Positions 1-5,685 of a stretch of 5,685 nucleotides of DNA are shown here, piece after piece (the first letter of the stretch is position 1; every line of letters begins with the position of its first letter). Under the pieces are notes generated by a model. The model did no database searches and was not told the origin of the DNA. It worked only from the letters and a program-made list of their open reading frames with translations. The DNA comes from Actinomycetes bacterium (GTDB lineage Bacteria; Actinomycetota; Thermoleophilia; Solirubrobacterales; Solirubrobacteraceae): NCBI GenBank assembly GCA_023429855.1, contig JAEZDB010000395.1, positions 1-5,685 on the forward strand, given 5' to 3'. Both the position numbers and the translations under genes were made by a program.

Positions 1-130
1 GGGCAAGGGTACGCGGCGTCCCGGTCGTCATGGAAGTTTCCTTCGCCGGGGGCCCTCCCGAGTCCTGCGAGCGCCGCGCAAAATTTGTGGTGGTTGGACG
101 CGTTGGCGCGCCTCTGGGATCCTCTCCGGG
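1..130. other. Upstream region without a supported gene
   Basis: No reading frame here has convincing coding character. Third-position G/C was hand-counted at about 77%, 60% and 65% in the three + frames, against well over 90% at the start of the gene that follows. One + frame is open from base 3 and stops at TGA 132-134, overlapping the ATG at 131, so it could be the tail of an upstream gene, but its residues resemble nothing I know and its codon bias is poor. A short AT-rich patch (AAAATTT, 80-86) is the only compositional break. I see no tRNA, terminator or clear promoter. Confidence 0.4.
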
Positions 131-532
131 ATGACGTTGTGCGCGAGAGGGTTGTCGTACTGCTGCGCGCTGCTCATCGCGTTCGGCAGCGTGGCGCCGT
201 GGGTGTCGCTCAACGGCGAGCCCGGCGGAGCCTCGCCGCTCGGCGTAGGAATCGCGCTCGCCGCAGCCCTGGTCGTCACCGTGGCCACCGCCCTGCAACA
301 CCGCGCCGTTCTCGGCGTCACCGCCATCGGCGTCGCGGCGCTGGCCGTCCTCGCGCTATGGACGATCCCCGGCGACGTGCTCATGGCGAGCGGCAAGGGC
401 GGGCAGGCCACCTCGGGCGGCGGACTCTCGATGATCCTGCTCGCCGGCCTGCTGCTCTACGTCGCTGCGTGGCTGCCCGCCCCGCGCCCGGTTGCCATGG
501 TCGACGGCGCGGAAGCTCCCGCGGACGCGTGA
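131..532 (+). CDS. Small four-helix membrane protein, function unknown
   Basis: This 133-residue protein is mostly hydrophobic. Likely membrane segments are at about residues 8-24, 37-55, 59-77 and 98-115. A short loop after helix 1 contains a Pro-Trp pair (APWVSL, 22-27), a Gly-rich loop precedes helix 4 (about 88-99), and the tail after residue 116 is short and acidic. This plan, with a PW motif just after helix 1 followed by three more helices, is common among small uncharacterised actinobacterial membrane proteins, but I cannot name a family. Third codon positions are almost all G or C from the ATG onward, which supports real coding. ATG 131 is the first ATG or GTG in this frame within the window; the ribosome-binding site is weak (GGG at 116-118). 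The gene ends 100 bp before leuS on the same strand. No function can be inferred. Confidence 0.75.
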   Translation: MTLCARGLSYCCALLIAFGSVAPWVSLNGEPGGASPLGVGIALAAALVVTVATALQHRAVLGVTAIGVAALAVLALWTIPGDVLMASGKGGQATSGGGLSMILLAGLLLYVAAWLPAPRPVAMVDGAEAPADA

Positions 533-616
533 CGGACGCCGTGGCTGTGTGACTCCGTGGGTGGCCTCGGCGTTCCACGGCATTGAACCCGCCGCCCGCG
601 TTTCGGCCCCCTCACA

Positions 617-632
617 TATCCTGCCCAGGCAG
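617..632 (+). promoter_or_regulatory. Possible leuS -10 box with very short or absent leader
   Basis: TATCCT at 617-622 fits the TANNNT form of a -10 element, in a locally AT-richer patch (CACATATCCT) of an otherwise G+C-rich gap. Its last T lies ten bases before the leuS ATG at 633, so transcription from it would begin at or within a few bases of the start codon. The only Shine-Dalgarno-like bases, AGG at 627-629, are just three bases from the ATG, too close to work well, which fits a leaderless message. No -35 box is seen at normal spacing; TTGAAC at 583-588 is too far upstream. Suggestive only. Confidence 0.3.
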
Positions 633-3094
<2,462 letters not shown>

Positions 3095-3101
<7 letters not shown>

Positions 3102-3193
3102 CCGCGATCAGCGCGCCGCCCTTCGGCCTCGACCTGCTGTCGGTCCTCGCCTCCTCGGGGCATGGCGGGACCGACCAGGCCGCGCTTGCTGGC
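3095..3193 (+). promoter_or_regulatory. leuS-antiporter junction; possible upstream start and N-terminal extension
   Basis: The antiporter frame stays open through this gap and back into leuS, without any ATG, GTG or TTG before 3194. From 3107 to 3193 (29 codons) hand-counted G/C is about 79%, 59% and 90% at positions 1, 2 and 3, the pattern expected of coding DNA in this genome. A GAGG motif at 3095-3098, overlapping the end of leuS, lies eight bases before an in-frame ATC at 3107; in-frame CTG codons occur at 3134 and 3137. The antiporter may therefore begin upstream at an unusual start codon, or a sequencing error may hide a normal one. No terminator or promoter is evident. Confidence 0.25.
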
Positions 3194-4759
3194 GTGCTCG
3201 CTCTGGTGACGGTGCTGCTGCTCGTCGCCTACTACGTCTCGGTCCCGTACCCCATCGTGCTGGTGCTCGGCGGGCTGGGGCTCGGCTTCGTCCCCGGGCT
3301 GCCGCGCGTGGAGCTCGAGCCCGATCTCGTGCTCGTGATCTTCTTGCCGCCGCTGCTCTACGGCGCGGCGTTCTTCTCGTCGCTACGGGATCTGCGGCGT
3401 AACCTGCAACCGATCGCCTCGCTGTCGATCGGGCTTGTGGTTGCGACGATGCTGGTGGTCGGCGTGGTCGCGCACGAGGTCGTCGACGATCTGTCGTGGG
3501 CCGCGGCCTTCACGCTCGGCGCCGTGCTCGCGCCGACCGATCCGGTCGCGGCGACCGCCATCGCCGGTCGGCTTGGTGCGCCGCAGCGGTTCGTGACCGT
3601 GGTCGAGGGCGAGTCGCTGATCAACGACGCGACCGCGCTGATCCTCTTCAAGTTCGCGGTCGCAGCGGTCGTCGCCGGCAGCTTCTCCGCCCCGGACGCG
3701 ATCGTCGAGTTCATCGTGAGCTCGATCGGCGGAGTACTCGTCGGCATCGCCGTCGCGTTCGTGATCGCCAAGATCAGGAGGCCGATCGACGACCCTCTGA
3801 CGGAGATCTCGATCTCGCTGCTGTCGCCGTTTCTCGCCTACCTGCCGGCCAACGCGCTCGGGGTGAGCGGCGTCCTGGCCGCCGTCACCGCCGGCATCTG
3901 GCTCGGGTGGCGGGCGCCGATTCTCGTCACGCCGGAGACGCGCCTGCAGTCCACCGCCGTGTGGGAGGTGCTGATGTTCGTCCTCAACGCGGCGCTGTTC
4001 ATCCTGCTCGGCTCGCAGCTCCCGGGCATCATCGAAGGCGTCTCCGAGCTCTACTCGACGGAGCAGCTCATGTTGTGGGGCGCGGCGATTACGGGCGCCG
4101 TCGTCGGTGTGCGGTTCCTCTGGGTCGGATCGCGTGCCGTCTACGACCGTGCCCGGCGCACGCAGATCCGCGAACTGAAGCGGCCGATCCCGCCGCTCGG
4201 AGAGGAGTTCCTCGTCGCGTTCACCGGCATGCGCGGCGCGGTGTCGCTGGCTGCGGCGCTGTCGATTCCCGCGGTGACGGAATCCGGCGACCCGTTCCCA
4301 GGCCGCGATCTCATCGTGCTGCTCGTCTACGTCGTGATCCTGGTCACGATCGTCGGGCAGGGGCTCGCCCTCGGGCCGATCATCGGTTGGCTCGGCCTCG
4401 GCGACCCGGGCACGAACGAGGCCAAAGAGGCCAAGGCGCGGCTCAAAGCCGCGAAGGCCGCGATCGCCCGCCTCGACGAGCTCGGCTCTGAGGCGTGGGT
4501 CGGGGAGGAGACGGCCACCCGCATGAAAGGGCTGTACGAGTTCCGGGTCCGGCGGTTCAAAGCGCGGTTCGACGACGAAGACGACGGGGAGCTCGAAGAC
4601 CGTTCGCAGGCCTATCAGCGGCTGCGCCGCGAAGCGCTCCAGGCCGAGCGCCGCGAGCTCATCCGCCTGCGCGACATCGGCTTCATCCATTCCGACGTGC
4701 TGCACAAGATCGAGCGCGACCTCGACCTTGAGGACCTGCGGCTCGACGTGCGCGACTGA
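3194..4759 (+). CDS. Na+/H+ antiporter, CPA1 (NhaP-like) family
   Basis: Integral membrane exchanger expected to swap internal Na+ (or K+) for external protons, serving pH and salt homeostasis. The 521-residue product has about 12-13 membrane segments between residues 1 and 400. Family signatures are clear: PTDPV (114-118); the ion-site motif EGESLIND (138-145), whose ND Asp (D145) is the expected cation/proton residue; and GMRGAVSLA (345-353) with the conserved Arg (R347). A charged cytoplasmic tail (about 405-521) has an acidic patch (DDEDDGELED, 460-469) and a helical end (ERRELIRLRDIG, 485-496) typical of bacterial CPA1 proteins. GTG 3194 is the only standard start near the N-terminus, but it has no good Shine-Dalgarno sequence and leaves helix 1 short (about 16 residues), whereas the upstream in-frame codons would complete it. 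Ion specificity cannot be read from sequence. The gene stands between leuS and comEA, 92 bp from each. Confidence 0.9.
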   Translation: MLALVTVLLLVAYYVSVPYPIVLVLGGLGLGFVPGLPRVELEPDLVLVIFLPPLLYGAAFFSSLRDLRRNLQPIASLSIGLVVATMLVVGVVAHEVVDDLSWAAAFTLGAVLAPTDPVAATAIAGRLGAPQRFVTVVEGESLINDATALILFKFAVAAVVAGSFSAPDAIVEFIVSSIGGVLVGIAVAFVIAKIRRPIDDPLTEISISLLSPFLAYLPANALGVSGVLAAVTAGIWLGWRAPILVTPETRLQSTAVWEVLMFVLNAALFILLGSQLPGIIEGVSELYSTEQLMLWGAAITGAVVGVRFLWVGSRAVYDRARRTQIRELKRPIPPLGEEFLVAFTGMRGAVSLAAALSIPAVTESGDPFPGRDLIVLLVYVVILVTIVGQGLALGPIIGWLGLGDPGTNEAKEAKARLKAAKAAIARLDELGSEAWVGEETATRMKGLYEFRVRRFKARFDDEDDGELEDRSQAYQRLRREALQAERRELIRLRDIGFIHSDVLHKIERDLDLEDLRLDVRD

Positions 4760-4777
4760 CGTCGCCTGAGGGAAAAG

Positions 4778-4799
4778 CTCGCGCAAAGCCTGCGCAGAG
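4778..4799 (+). other. Imperfect hairpin in the antiporter-comEA gap
   Basis: Bases 4778-4785 (CTCGCGCA) pair with 4791-4799 (TGCGCAGAG), leaving A4796 bulged: eight base pairs around a five-base AAGCC loop, 18 bases after the antiporter stop. No T tract follows (TTGGTGC comes next), so it is not a standard intrinsic terminator; it could still stabilise the antiporter mRNA end or act as a weak terminator. Hairpins of this size also occur by chance in G+C-rich DNA. Confidence 0.3.
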
Positions 4800-4851
4800 T
4801 TGGTGCAGTTCGGTGCTGTCTTGAGGAGATTGCTTCCTTAGCGTCGCGGGC

Positions 4852-5505
4852 GTGGACTTGTTGGACGTTGCTCGGCGCTGGGGACGCGGTGCGTTGGCGC
4901 TGGTGCTCCTGGGCGCCCTGTGGCTGCTGGCCGGCCCCAAACAAGACGCGGCGGCGCCTGCGGCCTTCGGCGGACCGGGGCTTGGAGCAGCACACGGTGC
5001 GACTGGCGGCGACGCGACCGGGGCGACGCAGACGACGCCGCCGATCAAGCGTTATGTCGTCCATGTCGCGGGTGCGGTCAAACGACCGGGCGTGTACAAG
5101 GTGCGTGCGCCGGGGAGGCTGATCGACGCGGTCGAGCGGGCCGGCGGGCTGACGGCCGACGCTGACCTGACGCAGGTGAACCTGGCGGCGCGCTTGACCG
5201 ACGGCCGGCAGATCATCGTCCCGCGGCTCGCGGGGAGCGGTGCGGGGCCCGGGGCTGGAGGCGCGAGCGCCGCCGCCGGTGGCGGGTCGGCCGCTGGGGT
5301 GCAGGCGAGTGGGGCCAAAGTCAGCGTCAATTCGGCGACGGCCGAGCAGCTCGACGGCCTCGACGGGGTCGGGCCGGCCATGGCCGCGGCAATCATCGAG
5401 CTGCGGACCAAGCTCGGAGGCTTTACGAAGCTCGACCAGCTCGACGAGGTCTCCGGTGTGGGAGAGAAGCGCCTCGCCAGCTTGAAGGAGCAGCTCGAAC
5501 TGTGA
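4852..5505 (+). CDS. comEA: Competence protein ComEA, DNA receptor (SLBB + helix-hairpin-helix)
   Basis: Membrane-anchored double-stranded DNA-binding protein of natural transformation, which hands DNA to the ComEC channel. The 217-residue product has a short basic N-terminus, one anchor helix (about 13-27), an Ala/Gly/Thr-rich linker (about 32-63), an SLBB domain (about 67-125, with VHVAGAVKRPGVY at 70-82), a second Gly/Ala/Ser linker (about 127-155), and a C-terminal tandem helix-hairpin-helix domain (about 157-217). Its hairpins GVGPAMAAAI (172-181) and GVGEKRLASL (202-211) are the expected DNA-backbone contacts. This is the usual ComEA domain order. GTG 4852 is chosen because an in-frame stop lies at 4822-4824 and the only other candidates are TTG codons a few residues in; no good Shine-Dalgarno sequence is at the right distance. 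The 3' end overlaps the next gene, expected to be comEC. Confidence 0.93.
   Translation: MDLLDVARRWGRGALALVLLGALWLLAGPKQDAAAPAAFGGPGLGAAHGATGGDATGATQTTPPIKRYVVHVAGAVKRPGVYKVRAPGRLIDAVERAGGLTADADLTQVNLAARLTDGRQIIVPRLAGSGAGPGAGGASAAAGGGSAAGVQASGAKVSVNSATAEQLDGLDGVGPAMAAAIIELRTKLGGFTKLDQLDEVSGVGEKRLASLKEQLEL
5485..5490 (+). promoter_or_regulatory. Ribosome-binding site for the overlapping comEC start
   Basis: AAGGAG lies inside the last codons of comEA, eleven bases before GTG 5502. The spacing is slightly long, but the match to the Shine-Dalgarno core is the best of any gene here and supports GTG 5502 as the start of the downstream gene. Confidence 0.6.
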
Positions 5506-5685
5506 GCGCGGCCGTCGCGCGGGTTCATGGTTGGCTGGTCGCCCGGGCGGCGGCAAGACTCGGCGTGCCCGAGGCGTCGCAGGTCCCGCGTCCTGCGCTG
5601 GCGTGGGCGCTCATGGCGGCGGGGATTGCCGTCGGGGGTGCGCTCGGCGGCGCGGCTCGCGCTGCGGTTGTGGTCGGCCTGCTGG
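5502..5685 (+). CDS. comEC: ComEC/Rec2-family DNA uptake channel, N-terminal fragment (runs off window)
   Basis: An open frame begins at GTG 5502, whose last three bases belong to the TGA stop of comEA (GTGA overlap), and continues without a stop for 61 codons to the window end. The first 30 or so residues are Ala/Arg-rich and probably cytoplasmic (MSAAVARVHGWLVARAAARL at 1-20). They are followed by PALAWALMAAGIAVGGALGG (31-50), a likely first membrane helix, then a short Arg-containing turn and the start of a second helix (AAVVVGLL, 54-61). Position after comEA, the four-base overlap, the internal Shine-Dalgarno sequence and two closely spaced N-terminal helices match ComEC, which moves single-stranded DNA across the membrane. 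The diagnostic competence and metallo-beta-lactamase domains lie outside the window, so the name rests on context. Confidence 0.75.
   Translation, partial: MSAAVARVHGWLVARAAARLGVPEASQVPRPALAWALMAAGIAVGGALGGAARAAVVVGLL

Noticed and set aside
18..52. Dyad CCCGG (20-24) / CCGGG (46-50) around GGAA-GT-TTCC (32-41)
   Set aside because: Arms are short, the loop is long and such pairs are frequent in G+C-rich DNA; no T tract and no known operator match.
492..632. 47-residue N-terminal extension of LeuRS from ATG 492
   Set aside because: It overlaps the end of the small membrane-protein gene, has no family-like sequence, and ATG 633 matches the usual LeuRS start.
533..632. T-box or other leader element controlling leuS
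   Set aside because: The gap is only 100 bp and shows no T-box-like bulge sequence, antiterminator/terminator pair or T run.
3162..3209. 15-codon frame from ATG 3162 before the antiporter
   Set aside because: Too short, no ribosome-binding site, ends inside the antiporter; no support as a leader peptide.
3383..4786. Long minus-strand open frame (467 codons) opposite the antiporter
   Set aside because: Strongly Arg/Asp/Glu-rich with no hydrophobic core or motif; the + strand carries unmistakable CPA1 signatures.
4615..5556. Minus-strand open frame (313 codons) opposite comEA
   Set aside because: Arg/Pro/Ser-rich composition typical of an antisense frame; it crosses two real genes and their gap.

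Overview
The window is a high-GC (roughly two-thirds or more G+C), densely packed stretch of bacterial chromosome with every supported gene on the + strand. Strong third-position G/C bias, GTG starts and the gene content (leuS next to comEA and comEC) point to an actinobacterium-like organism. The LeuRS type, bacterial in form and without the first zinc-binding Cys set, would suit a deep-branching class such as Thermoleophilia, but that placement is inference and was not tested by any search.

Layout: 1-130 holds no convincing gene. 131-532 encodes a small four-helix membrane protein of unrecognised family. 633-3101 is leuS, leucyl-tRNA synthetase, complete and with intact catalytic and editing motifs; its promoter may lie so close that the mRNA is nearly leaderless. 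3194-4759 encodes a CPA1-type Na+/H+ antiporter whose true N-terminus is uncertain. 4852-5505 is comEA, the membrane-anchored DNA receptor of natural transformation, and 5502-5685 is the start of the next gene, best read as comEC (the DNA-uptake channel), which overlaps comEA by four bases and runs off the window.

How they fit together: leuS followed by comEA-comEC is a neighbourhood I recall from other Actinobacteria; here an antiporter gene sits between them, separated by 92 bp on each side. The comEA-comEC pair looks translationally coupled and implies a DNA-uptake capability. The antiporter and the small membrane protein have no evident link to competence. This is mostly ordinary chromosomal content. 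I found no convincing new system; the best leads are the antiporter start-site anomaly, the zinc-less LeuRS ZN1 module and the possible leaderless leuS transcript.
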